Position numbers and translations under genes: made by a program
Notes under the pieces: generated by a model
Told to the model about the DNA's origin: nothing
The model's database searches: none
The model's input: the letters and a program-made list of their open reading frames with translations, nothing else
In this document: positions 8,398 to 17,145 of the stretch, one piece after another
Layout: every line of letters starts with the position of its first letter
Numbering within the stretch: the stretch's first letter is position 1
Assembly: GCF_011378855.1 (NCBI RefSeq)
Contig: NZ_WTLB01000007.1
Location: 1-64,000, forward strand
Direction of reading: 5' to 3'
Length of the DNA: 64,000 bases
Source of the DNA: Pseudoalteromonas sp. Z1A8
GTDB lineage: Bacteria > Pseudomonadota > Gammaproteobacteria > Enterobacterales > Alteromonadaceae

Positions 8398-9081
8398 TTA
8401 AGAATTTAGATCGAGAGTATTGAGTAAGCTTTTGTATATTTGTAGTTTAGGTGTTTGTTCGCTGTATGGGCTTATAGCCAAAATAGGAAATGGCAAACGT
8501 GCTTTAAGCGTATCAAGGTTAGCTTGGTATTCTTCCATATTGAGATCTACTTGATTTGCAATCCAACCAACACAATTTACGCCTAAGCTTTGCATATGGG
8601 CGGCTGTAAGTAAGGCATGATTTAAGCAGCCTAGCTTCATACCAACAACGAGTATGACTGGTAGCTGCTCAGCCTTTACCCAGTCGTATAAATAGTCGGT
8701 ATTATTAATTGGTAGTGCCCAACCACCCGCGCCTTCGGTAAGTAGGTAATCAGCGCCTTGTTGTTTTACGTTTTGATACGCTTCGGTAAGCTTATCAACA
8801 GTAATTGTAACGCCTACTTGCTTAGCCGCTATATGCGGCGCAATAGGTGGCGCAAAGGCAAACGGATTAATTATATCGTACTTGGCACTAACGGTTGCAC
8901 TTTCCATTAGTATGAGTGCATCGGCGTTTACCAGCTGATCGAACGCCATTTCGCAGCCTGCAGCAAGGGGCTTATAGCCAATAGCGTGTTTTTTATGTTG
9001 GGCAAGTAGCTTTAGTAGCAAGCTGGTAACGTGAGTTTTTCCGGCATCGGTGTCGGTGCCTGTTATAAAAAATTCTTTCAT
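8398..9081 (-). CDS. bioD: Dethiobiotin synthetase
   Basis: A 227-residue cytoplasmic ATP-dependent enzyme that closes the ureido ring of 7,8-diaminopelargonic acid with CO2 to give dethiobiotin. A P-loop at the N-terminus reads GTDTDAGKT (residues 8-16), and the conserved segment TEGAGGWALPIN (about 115-126) supplies the Walker B-like Glu and substrate contacts. YKPLAAG near residues 36-42 is the other family motif. It is last in the bioBFCD operon, 28 bases after bioC. Length and motifs match the family. Confidence 0.96.
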   Translation of the reverse strand: MKEFFITGTDTDAGKTHVTSLLLKLLAQHKKHAIGYKPLAAGCEMAFDQLVNADALILMESATVSAKYDIINPFAFAPPIAPHIAAKQVGVTITVDKLTEAYQNVKQQGADYLLTEGAGGWALPINNTDYLYDWVKAEQLPVILVVGMKLGCLNHALLTAAHMQSLGVNCVGWIANQVDLNMEEYQANLDTLKARLPFPILAISPYSEQTPKLQIYKSLLNTLDLNS

Positions 9082-9109
9082 GCGTTGCCTTTAATGTCTT
9101 TGGGCTTAT

Positions 9110-9997
9110 TTAGTGTTTTTCTAATGATAACAATACCACATGGTAGGACACACATGCTTTGTTGTTTATTAATGGGTATGCATTACATACATGTTGTAGT
9201 GCCGACTTTGTAAGTAATCCTCGGCGTGTATTACTGTGATTTTGCGTTGTCGCACCAATAGCCTTAATAGATTTAATGGCTTTTAAAGGCGTTGAGTAAG
9301 TATCGGTATAAACCACTTTTTGTGCGCTGTTTATAACAAAACCTGCCTTTTGGACTGATTGGTTTATATAAAGCTCGCTATTAAATGTATTTATATGGCT
9401 GTTTGAATCAAGCGCTGCAAAGGCTGTTTTAATTTCATTAATTGACCCTGAAACTACTGTACTTATATACGCTTTACCACCGGGTTTTAAAGCACGATAA
9501 AGCGATTGCATTAGCTTTTCAAAATTAGCTGACCACTGCACTGCAAAATTACTATAAATTACATCAACACTGTTTGCTTGTAGCGGTAGGTTATCCATAT
9601 CGGCGCAAATACGTAACGTGTTTAATGCGCTGCTTTTTAGCATGTTTATGCTTAAATCCATTGCTATAACGCTACCGAATATACTTTGTAATGAGTGCGT
9701 ATTAACAAGCGGACCTGCACCTAAATCTACACATACCTTGTTTTTATTATGTTGCTGCGTGTTTATTAGTTTGAATAAGTCACTTGCAGCCTGCTTTTGT
9801 ACATTAGCATGCTTGCTGTAGCCATCGGCAGCTTTTGAAAAGTTACTTTGTGTAGATTTTTTTAATGCATTGCTACTCACATTTTTATGAGTATTAACGC
9901 CATTAGAATCATTTTTTATAGCTGTAAGCGTTGCAGGCGTGTTTATATATTCCTGCTTTTGCACAGTGCTAGTATTGCTAAATTTTTGAGCAATCAT
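9110..9997 (-). CDS. bioC: Malonyl-ACP O-methyltransferase
   Basis: A 295-residue SAM-dependent methyltransferase that methylates malonyl-ACP to disguise it as a fatty-acid primer in pimeloyl synthesis. The BioC hallmark FSKAADGYSKHANVQKQAA begins near residue 53, the SAM-binding motif CVDLGAGPL lies near 87-95, and VDVIYSNFAVQWSANFEKLM near 147-166. The ATG overlaps the bioF stop (ATGA), supporting translational coupling and this start. The result is an N-terminal extension of about 50 residues not usual in BioC, itself opening IAQKFS like a normal BioC start. No bioH or bioG lies nearby to remove the methyl ester. Confidence 0.93.
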   Translation of the reverse strand: MIAQKFSNTSTVQKQEYINTPATLTAIKNDSNGVNTHKNVSSNALKKSTQSNFSKAADGYSKHANVQKQAASDLFKLINTQQHNKNKVCVDLGAGPLVNTHSLQSIFGSVIAMDLSINMLKSSALNTLRICADMDNLPLQANSVDVIYSNFAVQWSANFEKLMQSLYRALKPGGKAYISTVVSGSINEIKTAFAALDSNSHINTFNSELYINQSVQKAGFVINSAQKVVYTDTYSTPLKAIKSIKAIGATTQNHSNTRRGLLTKSALQHVCNAYPLINNKACVSYHVVLLSLEKH

Positions 9998-11151
9998 GCT
10001 ATTGCGCCTTTTAAGTGCTCAATAAGCGTGGTTATATCTTGCTTTGTATGAGCGGCAGTAAGTGTAATGCGCAAACGCGAGGTATTATGTGCAACCGTGG
10101 GCGGGCGAATAGCGGTAAGCCAAATACCCTGCTGCTTTAGCTTTTCAGCCGCTTTTAAAGTGTGCTCAGCGCAACCTAATACAATGGGTTGAATGGCTGT
10201 GTTTGATTCCATTACAGCAATATTATGGCTTTTAGCGAGTTGCTTAAATAATTCAATATTGGCATTTAGCTTATCGCGTTTATCATCAGCTGTTTTTATG
10301 CTTTTAATACGCGCAAGTGTATGGCTTGCCATGAGTGGCGACATGGCGGTTGAGTACGTGTAATCGCGATTAAATTGCAGCATGTAATCAATAAATTGCT
10401 GGCTGCCTAATACACACGCGCCACTACTGGCAACGGCTTTACCAAAGGTGATTACTAATATATCGGGAAGTGTAATACCCTCTTCTAAAAGTGCTTCGCA
10501 ACTGCCAAGCCCTGTTTTACCCAAAGCACCAAAGCCGTGTGCATCGTCAATCATTAGCCATGCGTTGTGCTGTTTTGCAAGTGCGAGTAACTCTTTAAGA
10601 GGCGCGGTATCGCCATCCATCGAAAACACGCCTTCGCTTATAATAAGCTTGTTTTGCGCTTTTGATTTTTCGAGTCGTGAGCGTAAATGGTTCATGTCGT
10701 TGTGATTAAAACGCACTAAAGCCGCGTTAGAGTGCAAAGCACCGTCAATCAAACTTGCATGATTTAACTTATCTTGAAAAATAGCGCTGCTTTGTGCAGC
10801 GGCTTTATCTTGAAACAACGCTTTAATTACGCTGCTATTAGCGCTAAATCCTGAGTTAAATAGCATCCCTGCGCCATAACCAAATTGCTCGCATAGGTAT
10901 TGTTCGAGCGATTTTTGCTGCGCCTGATAACCTGTAACCAATGCGGAGCTGTGACTCCCTAATGCGTAAGAGTCATTAAGGTTAACAGCCACATCACTAA
11001 AGCCTAAGTAGTCGTTACTGGCAAAGTTAAGGTAGGTTTTATTATTAACCGTTATGGTGCGCGCTGTTGCATGTTGCACTACGTGGCGTTTACGAAGTAA
11101 CGCATTTTGCTTGCGAGCCTGCAGATGCGTATTTATAAAATCAAAAGGCAT
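9994..11151 (-). CDS. bioF: 8-amino-7-oxononanoate synthase
   Basis: A 385-residue PLP enzyme of the alpha-oxoamine synthase family that condenses pimeloyl-ACP (or -CoA) with alanine to form 8-amino-7-oxononanoate. The PLP lysine is Lys238 in TFGKAVASSGA, the cofactor-stacking motif is IDDAHGFG (201-208), and LNFASNDYLGF (41-51) is the usual N-terminal signature. It lies 12 bases after bioB and overlaps bioC by four bases, so it is firmly in one operon. Length is typical. Confidence 0.97.
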   Translation of the reverse strand: MPFDFINTHLQARKQNALLRKRHVVQHATARTITVNNKTYLNFASNDYLGFSDVAVNLNDSYALGSHSSALVTGYQAQQKSLEQYLCEQFGYGAGMLFNSGFSANSSVIKALFQDKAAAQSSAIFQDKLNHASLIDGALHSNAALVRFNHNDMNHLRSRLEKSKAQNKLIISEGVFSMDGDTAPLKELLALAKQHNAWLMIDDAHGFGALGKTGLGSCEALLEEGITLPDILVITFGKAVASSGACVLGSQQFIDYMLQFNRDYTYSTAMSPLMASHTLARIKSIKTADDKRDKLNANIELFKQLAKSHNIAVMESNTAIQPIVLGCAEHTLKAAEKLKQQGIWLTAIRPPTVAHNTSRLRITLTAAHTKQDITTLIEHLKGAIA

Positions 11152-11163
11152 AGATATAAAAGC

Positions 11164-12204
11164 CTACGCTTCGTAAAACAATTCAGAGGTTGCTTTGTCG
11201 GCTACTTGCGATGAAAGCGAGGCTTCTACTGCTTCGTCTGAATAGTCGTGACGCTTTTCTGGGTTCATACCTAATTTTTTAATTAGGTTCATATCTGCAT
11301 CAGCGTCTGGGTTTTCGGTGGTAAGTAGTTTATCGCCATAAAATATTGAGTTAGCGCCTGCAAAAAAGCACATTGATTGCATTTGCTCGTTCATGGCGTT
11401 ACGCCCTGCCGATAAACGCACATAGCTATGTGGCATCATAATACGCGCTGTTGCAATGGTACGTACAAATTCAAAGTGATCTAAATCGTCTATGTTTTCA
11501 AGCGGTGTGCCTTTAACTTTTACAAGCATATTAATAGGCACGCTTTCTGGCTGTTGTGGCAAATTAGCTAGCTGCATAAGTAGTCCGTAGCGGTCACTTG
11601 CTTGCTCGCCCATACCAACGATTCCGCCCGAACATACTTTCATACCGGCATCACGTACGTGATCAATGGTGTTTAATCTATCTTGAAAAGTGCGGGTTGA
11701 TATAATTTGCTCGTAATATTCTGGTGATGTATCGAGGTTATGATTGTAGTAATCAAGCCCTGCGTCTCTAAGTTCATGCGCTTTTTCGTTTGTGAGTTTA
11801 CCCAGTGTCATACAGGTCTCGAGGCCTAACTCTTTTACTTCTTTAACCATTTGCGAAATGTATGGCATGTCTCTGTCTTTTGGATCTGACCATGCAGCGC
11901 CCATACAAAAACGCGTTGCGCCTTTTTGTTTTGCAAGGCGCGCTTGCTCTACTACTTTTTCTACTTCTATTAAGCGTTCACGCTCTAAATCAGTTCGGTA
12001 GTGCCCCGATTGCGGGCAATACTTACAATCTTCTGGGCAAGCGCCTGTTTTAATTGATAACAACGTAGAAATTTGCACTTCATTGGGATTAAAATTAGCA
12101 CGGTGAACCGATGCGGCTTTAAAAAGTAAATCGTTAAATGGCATTTCAAATAATGCTTTAACTTCAGCGTGGGTCCAATCGTGACGAACAGGTGCAAGTT
12201 CCAT
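11164..12204 (-). CDS. bioB: Biotin synthase
   Basis: A 346-residue radical-SAM enzyme that inserts sulfur into dethiobiotin. The CxxxCxxC cluster motif CPEDCKYC (Cys56, Cys60, Cys63) binds the [4Fe-4S] cluster, and the conserved RLSAGR near the C-terminal side supplies the Arg for the auxiliary [2Fe-2S] cluster. It is the first gene of bioBFCD. A minus-strand promoter is visible upstream: TTGACA at 12272-12267, a 17-base spacer and TAGACT at 12249-12244, with the -35 inside the BirA-type operator, so repression by biotin-loaded BirA is expected. Confidence 0.98.
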   Translation of the reverse strand: MELAPVRHDWTHAEVKALFEMPFNDLLFKAASVHRANFNPNEVQISTLLSIKTGACPEDCKYCPQSGHYRTDLERERLIEVEKVVEQARLAKQKGATRFCMGAAWSDPKDRDMPYISQMVKEVKELGLETCMTLGKLTNEKAHELRDAGLDYYNHNLDTSPEYYEQIISTRTFQDRLNTIDHVRDAGMKVCSGGIVGMGEQASDRYGLLMQLANLPQQPESVPINMLVKVKGTPLENIDDLDHFEFVRTIATARIMMPHSYVRLSAGRNAMNEQMQSMCFFAGANSIFYGDKLLTTENPDADADMNLIKKLGMNPEKRHDYSDEAVEASLSSQVADKATSELFYEA

Positions 12205-12236
12205 AATACTCTCTTATTTTTTTCATAACGGTGATA

Positions 12237-12298
12237 TTGGCTTAGTCTACGAGTTGAAGTACCATTGTCAACGAAGCCCACCAAGTTAAAGTTTACAT
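12237..12298. promoter_or_regulatory. Divergent bioA/bioB promoters with BirA-type operator
   Basis: Half-sites TTGTCAAC (12265-12272) and GTTTACAT (12291-12298) are spaced as in the BirA operator (TTGTMAACC-N16-GGTTTACAA type). The minus-strand bioB promoter (TTGACA, 17 bases, TAGACT) uses the left half-site as its -35. A candidate plus-strand bioA promoter is TTGGCT (12237-12242), 17 bases, TACCAT (12260-12265). The right half-site ends immediately before the bioA ATG, so one bound repressor could block both directions. Confidence 0.8.
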
Positions 12299-13600
12299 AT
12301 GAGTAAAAAGAATACAATAGACCTTGATTTTGATCGACAGCACATTTGGCACCCATATACCTCTATGACACAGCCAATTCCGGTTTACCCCGTTACCCAC
12401 GCAAACCACAACATTATTCATCTTGAAACTGGCGAGCAATTAATTGATGGCATGGCCTCGTGGTGGAGCGCAATACATGGCTATAACCACCCTGTTATAA
12501 ATAACGCCATGGTTGAGCAAATCAACAGTATGAGCCACATTATGTTTGGTGGTATTACGCATAATAGTGCGGTAGAACTGTGCAAAAAAATAGTAAACAT
12601 AACGCCGCCTAGTTTAACTAAAGTGTTTTTAGCCGACAGCGGATCGGTAAGTGTTGAAGTAGCGATTAAAATGGCGCTGCAATATTGGTTAAGCCAAGGC
12701 ATTACAACAAAACAAAAATTAATGACGCCATACAAGGGCTACCATGGTGACACGTTCGCAGCAATGAGCGTATGCGATCCTGTTAACTCAATGCATAGCT
12801 TATATAGCGGCTTTTTACCTGTGCATATTTTTGTACCTGCACCGGTGAGTAAGTTTGGTAGCGAGTTCAACCAAGCAGAAGCCCTAGATCTTGAAGAATA
12901 CTTTAAAGCCCACCATAGCCAAGTAGCTGCATTTATAATTGAACCTATTGTGCAAAACGCGGGTGGAATGAACTTTTATCACCCCGATTACCTAGCCTGC
13001 GTACGCAAGCTTTGTACGCAATATAATGTGCTACTCATTTGCGACGAAATAGCCACAGGCTTTGGCAGAACAGGCAAATTATTTGCTGTAGAGCACGCTA
13101 ATATAGAGCCCGATATAATGTGTATTGGCAAAGCGCTCACAGGCGGTTCAATGACGCTATCGGCCACTATAACTAGCGATAAAATAGCCATTGGCATAAG
13201 CGAAGGTGAAGCTGGCGTTTTAATGCATGGCCCTACTTTTATGGGTAATCCGCTTGCCTGTGCTGCGGCGTGTGCAAGTATCGATTTATTACTTGAGCAA
13301 AATTGGCAACAACGAATAAAGCAAATACATACCCAACTACAACAACTTAATAAATGCAGTGAACTAGATGCGGTTGCCAATGTACGTACCTTAGGTGCAA
13401 TTGGTGTTGTAGAGCTTACCGATAAAGCTGGCAATGTGAATGTTGCTAAAATTCAGGCTTATTTTGTAGAGAAAGGTGTTTGGATCCGCCCTTTTGGTAA
13501 ACTAATTTACCTTATGCCACCGTATATAAGTGATGATGCGAGTATAAAAACACTGTGTGATGCCATTTATAACGCTATTGAAGGCAAACACTACGTTTAA
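12299..13600 (+). CDS. bioA: Adenosylmethionine-8-amino-7-oxononanoate transaminase
   Basis: A 433-residue class-III PLP aminotransferase that makes 7,8-diaminononanoate using SAM as amino donor. The N-terminal IWHPYTSM (16-23) and GMASWWSAIHGYNHP are BioA signatures, GDTFAAMSVCDP is at 150-161, and the PLP lysine is Lys278 in CIGKALTGG. It diverges from bioBFCD over the BirA-type operator. No clear Shine-Dalgarno precedes the ATG, but the next in-frame Met would remove the IWHPYTSM motif, so this start is needed. Confidence 0.97.
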   Translation: MSKKNTIDLDFDRQHIWHPYTSMTQPIPVYPVTHANHNIIHLETGEQLIDGMASWWSAIHGYNHPVINNAMVEQINSMSHIMFGGITHNSAVELCKKIVNITPPSLTKVFLADSGSVSVEVAIKMALQYWLSQGITTKQKLMTPYKGYHGDTFAAMSVCDPVNSMHSLYSGFLPVHIFVPAPVSKFGSEFNQAEALDLEEYFKAHHSQVAAFIIEPIVQNAGGMNFYHPDYLACVRKLCTQYNVLLICDEIATGFGRTGKLFAVEHANIEPDIMCIGKALTGGSMTLSATITSDKIAIGISEGEAGVLMHGPTFMGNPLACAAACASIDLLLEQNWQQRIKQIHTQLQQLNKCSELDAVANVRTLGAIGVVELTDKAGNVNVAKIQAYFVEKGVWIRPFGKLIYLMPPYISDDASIKTLCDAIYNAIEGKHYV

Positions 13601-13708
13601 ATACTCATATTAAGCGTATTAATACCCGTTAATTTGTCGATTAGTGCCAACAATGTGTAACTAACCGCTACATTTAGTGTTTTTATCTATTTTGACAGTT
13701 TGTGGTTA

Positions 13709-13753
13709 TTGATCTCCTTAATCTTTAACTATATGATAATGTCTATCATTTAC
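13709..13753 (+). promoter_or_regulatory. Promoter and Fur box of the iron ABC operon
   Basis: GATAATG-TCT-ATCATT (core of 13735-13753) matches about 15 of 19 positions of the consensus Fur box. It overlaps the -10 of a good promoter, TTGATC (13709-13714), 17 bases, TATGAT (13732-13737). Iron-loaded Fur should block this promoter; fur itself lies at 53.0 kb. Confidence 0.8.
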
Positions 13754-13778
13754 AATTACCTTTATGGACTCTTTTGCA

Positions 13779-14591
13779 ATGAATTTATTATTTAAACCGG
13801 CTAAAACGTTAGGTGTAAGCCTTTTACTTGCTTCAGCTTTTATGGCGCAACCAGTATTGGCTAATGGCCCAATTGGCGAGCATGTAAATCATCTTCAAGA
13901 AAACATTAAAAGTTACAATGAAGAAGTTGAATGGATGATTGGCAAAGTTGACACCATGGTAAACGACTACGATACCAAAGGCGCTAAAGCAGTTAAAACT
14001 GATGATTTAATTGAATATTGGGAATCAGTTAAGTTTCATAGCGCAATAGAAACTAATTTCGTACCTGTTTACGCTTCTATTTGGCAAGGTATTTATGGCG
14101 TAAAAATGGCCATTGAAAATGGCAAACCAGCGGCTGAAGTACGTAAAGAGCAAGAAGCGATGAACATAGCCTTGTGGCAGGGTCTTGGGGCTGTTAAGCT
14201 TGCTGCAAAATTCCAGCAAAAAGGCTTGTTAGAGAGCGTTAAAGCAACTGCAACTACTGAAATGACACAAAGTGCGACAATTGACGAAATTAAGCACAAA
14301 TTAGACCGTGTAGTCGCTAAATTTGCTGAGCGTTTACAAGACGAAGCAACAGATATTGTTCACGATACTTACCTGCACCTATTTGAAGGCGTAGAAGGTA
14401 CGCTTATTGAACAAGACGCTAACCTAGTTGAAGTGCTGGAAAAAGACTTTAACGTAACACTGCCGCAAGCAATTAAAAATAGTAAAAGCGTAGACGATAT
14501 ACGCGATGTGGTAAGTGACATGCAAACTAAATTAGATCGCGCTAAAACGCTAATAGAAAAAGCTGAAAAGTCGCGTAAGGATGTATTTTAA
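13779..14591 (+). CDS. Secreted helical protein leading the iron ABC operon
   Basis: About 270 residues. After a clear signal peptide (MNLLFKPAKTLG...ASAFMAQPVLA) the mature protein is almost entirely helical and rich in charged residues, with E-E-V-E-W, DLIEYWESVKFHSAIETNF and an Asp/Glu-rich C-terminal half. I do not recognise the family. Its position directly behind a Fur box and abutting the substrate-binding gene suggests a periplasmic role in ferric-iron handling; the E...H...E spacing around HSAIE is a conceivable metal site. An ATG at 13764 would add five residues but lacks any ribosome-binding sequence, so 13779 is preferred. Confidence 0.75.
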   Translation: MNLLFKPAKTLGVSLLLASAFMAQPVLANGPIGEHVNHLQENIKSYNEEVEWMIGKVDTMVNDYDTKGAKAVKTDDLIEYWESVKFHSAIETNFVPVYASIWQGIYGVKMAIENGKPAAEVRKEQEAMNIALWQGLGAVKLAAKFQQKGLLESVKATATTEMTQSATIDEIKHKLDRVVAKFAERLQDEATDIVHDTYLHLFEGVEGTLIEQDANLVEVLEKDFNVTLPQAIKNSKSVDDIRDVVSDMQTKLDRAKTLIEKAEKSRKDVF

Positions 14592-15632
14592 GTGAAGCGT
14601 AGGACCTTTATACAAGGCCTAGCTGCGTTAGGGGTTGTTGGCTCATTGCCACTTCCTCTTTCTCGCGCACTAGCTGCCAATATAGCAAACCCTGTTTCGG
14701 TTGATGATTTACCAAAGCTTAAAGGCGAGTTAACGCTTTATTTAGGCCGTGGCGAAGGTGGTTTGTATGAAAACGTATTACAAGCAATCCAGAAAAAAAA
14801 TCCCGACTTTAAATTAGGCATACGCCGAGGTCCAACAGCTGCACTTGCAAATACAATCGTAGCCGAGGCAAAGGCTGGTGTTAAACGTGCCGATATTTTT
14901 TGGGCGGTAGATTCCGGTGCCATTGGTTTAGTGACCGATGCAGGCCTTGCTCAAACAATTCCAACCGATTTATCTGATCAATTACAGCCACAATTTAGGT
15001 ATAAAGAATGGGCACCTGTTACAGGTCGCATTCGTACATTGCCATATAACACGTCGCGTTTAACTAAAGATCAAATTCCGACAAGTATTATGGAAATTGC
15101 CGACAGCGATTTAAGCATTGGTTGGGCGCCCGCTTATGCGTCTTTTCAATCGTTTGTTACCGCTATGCGTATTTTAGAAGGCGATGACAAAACCGCTAAG
15201 TGGCTTAAAAAAGTCAAAAAACGTTCTAAAACATACGCCGGTGAACTTGGTGTAGTTATGGGTGTTGAACGCGGTGAAGTAGATATTGGTTTTGCTAATC
15301 ACTACTACACACTACGCCTTAAGTCGGGCAAGCCCGATGCAAAACTCGATTTAGCCTTTACCCAAAACGATGCAGGTTGTTTAGTTAATGCATCTGGTGT
15401 GCTTGCTTTGAATGACGATCCACTTGCTACTAACTTTATGCGTTATTTACTCAGCAAAGAAGTGCAAGGTTATTTGGCAACTGAAGCTTACGAAATTCCG
15501 TTAATCAATAATATTAGCCAACCAGAGGGATTACCTTCACTTGCTGATATTTCACCGCCTAAAATAGATTTAACCCAACTGGCAGATTTACGACCTACCA
15601 TCGATTTGATGAGAAATAACGGCGTTTTATAA
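14592..15632 (+). CDS. Ferric-iron ABC transporter substrate-binding protein
   Basis: A 346-residue periplasmic type-1 solute-binding protein of the FbpA/FutA kind. It starts with GTG immediately after the preceding stop. The N-terminus MKRRTFIQGLAALGVV is a Tat-type signal (twin Arg then FIQG), implying export as a folded protein, perhaps with iron or cofactor bound. Family segments are LTLYLGRGEGGLYENVLQAI, FWAVDSGAIGLV, and VDIGFANHYYTLRLK with Tyr residues that in FbpA-type proteins ligate iron. The permease and ATPase follow. Iron as substrate is inferred from family and the Fur box. Confidence 0.87.
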   Translation: MKRRTFIQGLAALGVVGSLPLPLSRALAANIANPVSVDDLPKLKGELTLYLGRGEGGLYENVLQAIQKKNPDFKLGIRRGPTAALANTIVAEAKAGVKRADIFWAVDSGAIGLVTDAGLAQTIPTDLSDQLQPQFRYKEWAPVTGRIRTLPYNTSRLTKDQIPTSIMEIADSDLSIGWAPAYASFQSFVTAMRILEGDDKTAKWLKKVKKRSKTYAGELGVVMGVERGEVDIGFANHYYTLRLKSGKPDAKLDLAFTQNDAGCLVNASGVLALNDDPLATNFMRYLLSKEVQGYLATEAYEIPLINNISQPEGLPSLADISPPKIDLTQLADLRPTIDLMRNNGVL

Positions 15633-17131
15633 TGCGACTACCCGCTTCTTACCCAATGGCGCTGCTTGCAGCGCTCATTACGCTTACCCCTGTTTTTATA
15701 TTAATGGTGCTTGCTAGTGATGCCAGTTCCGTTTTTGATAGTCATAATTTAAAAATTTTAGGTAATACCTTAGCCCTAATGGGGTTAACGGTTTTAGGTT
15801 CTATTTTAATTGGTGTGCCACTGGCCTTTATTAGTGCGTATGTGCATTTACCATTTAAAAAACTATGGCTGGTATTTTTTGCAGCGCCTTTAGCTGTGCC
15901 CAGTTATATTGGTGCGTTTACCTTATATGCGGCCTTTGGCCCAGGCGGCGAAATAAACACGTTAACCGGTATAGAAACCCCTTCTATGTATGGTTTAACG
16001 GGCGCCGCGATTGTAATGACCTTATACACCTTCCCATTTGTAATGATGACCACTCGCTCGTCCTTACTGAGCCTTGATGCAAGTATGGTTAACGCCGCGC
16101 GTACACTGGGTATGTCGATGACGCAAAGCATATTTAAAGTCATATTACCGCGTGTAGTAAACGGCATAGCCGCAGGCTCATTGCTGGTAGCGCTTTATAC
16201 ATTGTCAGACTTTGGTACACCCGCAATGATGCGCTTAGATACATTTACCCGTGTTATATACGTTGAATACAACGCCTTTGCGTTAGGCCGTGCAGCCATG
16301 CTCTCATTGCAATTAATGGTGATTGTTGGCTTTTTATTATTAATAGAATCGCAAATAAAAACAGACAGCGAAAAACAAGGTCGCCCACTTATTTTGTTTC
16401 CAAGCAAATTGCAGCTAAGCGCCATGTTTGCTACCTTTGCGCCAGTGTTACTATTAGCTATTGGCTTACCGCTTGCGATATTTTCGTTGTGGTTAGCTCG
16501 CGATGGCTTTACCTCGTTCGACTTTAATATTGCATGGAACTCAGCGTATGCATCAGCTATTGCCGCTGTTGTTGCCGTAATTGTAGCCGTGCCCGTTGCC
16601 CATGCAGCATTAAGTGGCAAAGCAGGTAAGGTAATGGAACGCGTTACTTATTTTGGATTTGGTATACCGGGTATAGTTATGGGCACAGCCCTTGTTTACG
16701 GTGGTTTGCAGCTTCCCTTTTTATACCAAACGCTCGCATTATTAATTATTGCTTATATGCTTCGTTTTTTACCGCTGGCGGTAGGCTCAGTTCGAACTAG
16801 CACCGAGCATTTAGATCCTAGTTTAGTAAAATCAGCTCGCGTACTGGGTGCAAGCCCTCGTGAAGTATTTACCCGAATTACGTTACCACTGACTATGCGC
16901 GGTATAATTGCCGGTGCAGCACTGGTATTTTTAGAGTCGATGCGCGAACTAGAAGCCACCCTATTGCTCGGCCCTACTGGGTTTGAAACCCTCTCTACCT
17001 ATTTATGGCGTGTTTACGAAGCGGGTTATTTTGGCCGTGCCGCTATACCAGGATTATTGTTAGTAGTGATTTCTGCGTGCGCGTTAGCTATTATGCTCTC
17101 AGGCGAAAAACGCAACCAGTTAGAACATTAA
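15632..17131 (+). CDS. Ferric-iron ABC transporter permease
   Basis: A 499-residue inner-membrane permease with two homologous BPD_transp_1 halves and about 12 transmembrane helices. Each half carries the EAA loop that contacts the ATPase: AARTLGMSMTQSIFKVILP and SARVLGASPREVFTRITLP. This fused two-domain layout is that of FbpB/SfuB ferric permeases. Its ATG overlaps the preceding TAA by one base (TAATG), and the ATPase gene begins 14 bases downstream. Confidence 0.92.
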   Translation: MRLPASYPMALLAALITLTPVFILMVLASDASSVFDSHNLKILGNTLALMGLTVLGSILIGVPLAFISAYVHLPFKKLWLVFFAAPLAVPSYIGAFTLYAAFGPGGEINTLTGIETPSMYGLTGAAIVMTLYTFPFVMMTTRSSLLSLDASMVNAARTLGMSMTQSIFKVILPRVVNGIAAGSLLVALYTLSDFGTPAMMRLDTFTRVIYVEYNAFALGRAAMLSLQLMVIVGFLLLIESQIKTDSEKQGRPLILFPSKLQLSAMFATFAPVLLLAIGLPLAIFSLWLARDGFTSFDFNIAWNSAYASAIAAVVAVIVAVPVAHAALSGKAGKVMERVTYFGFGIPGIVMGTALVYGGLQLPFLYQTLALLIIAYMLRFLPLAVGSVRTSTEHLDPSLVKSARVLGASPREVFTRITLPLTMRGIIAGAALVFLESMRELEATLLLGPTGFETLSTYLWRVYEAGYFGRAAIPGLLLVVISACALAIMLSGEKRNQLEH

Positions 17132-17145
17132 GGATTTAAAAACAC

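Noticed and set aside
12265..12301. Leaderless bioA transcript
   Set aside because: A candidate promoter (TTGGCT-17-TACCAT) would give a leader of about 28 bases, so leaderless initiation is not required, though it is not excluded.
12985..13434. Minus-strand 148-codon frame opposite bioA
   Set aside because: It overlaps the conserved PLP-binding region of bioA, with composition rich in Ser/Cys/Pro as expected for an antisense shadow.
16195..16620. Minus-strand 141-codon frame opposite the iron permease
   Set aside because: It is antisense to transmembrane helices of the permease and has no independent support.
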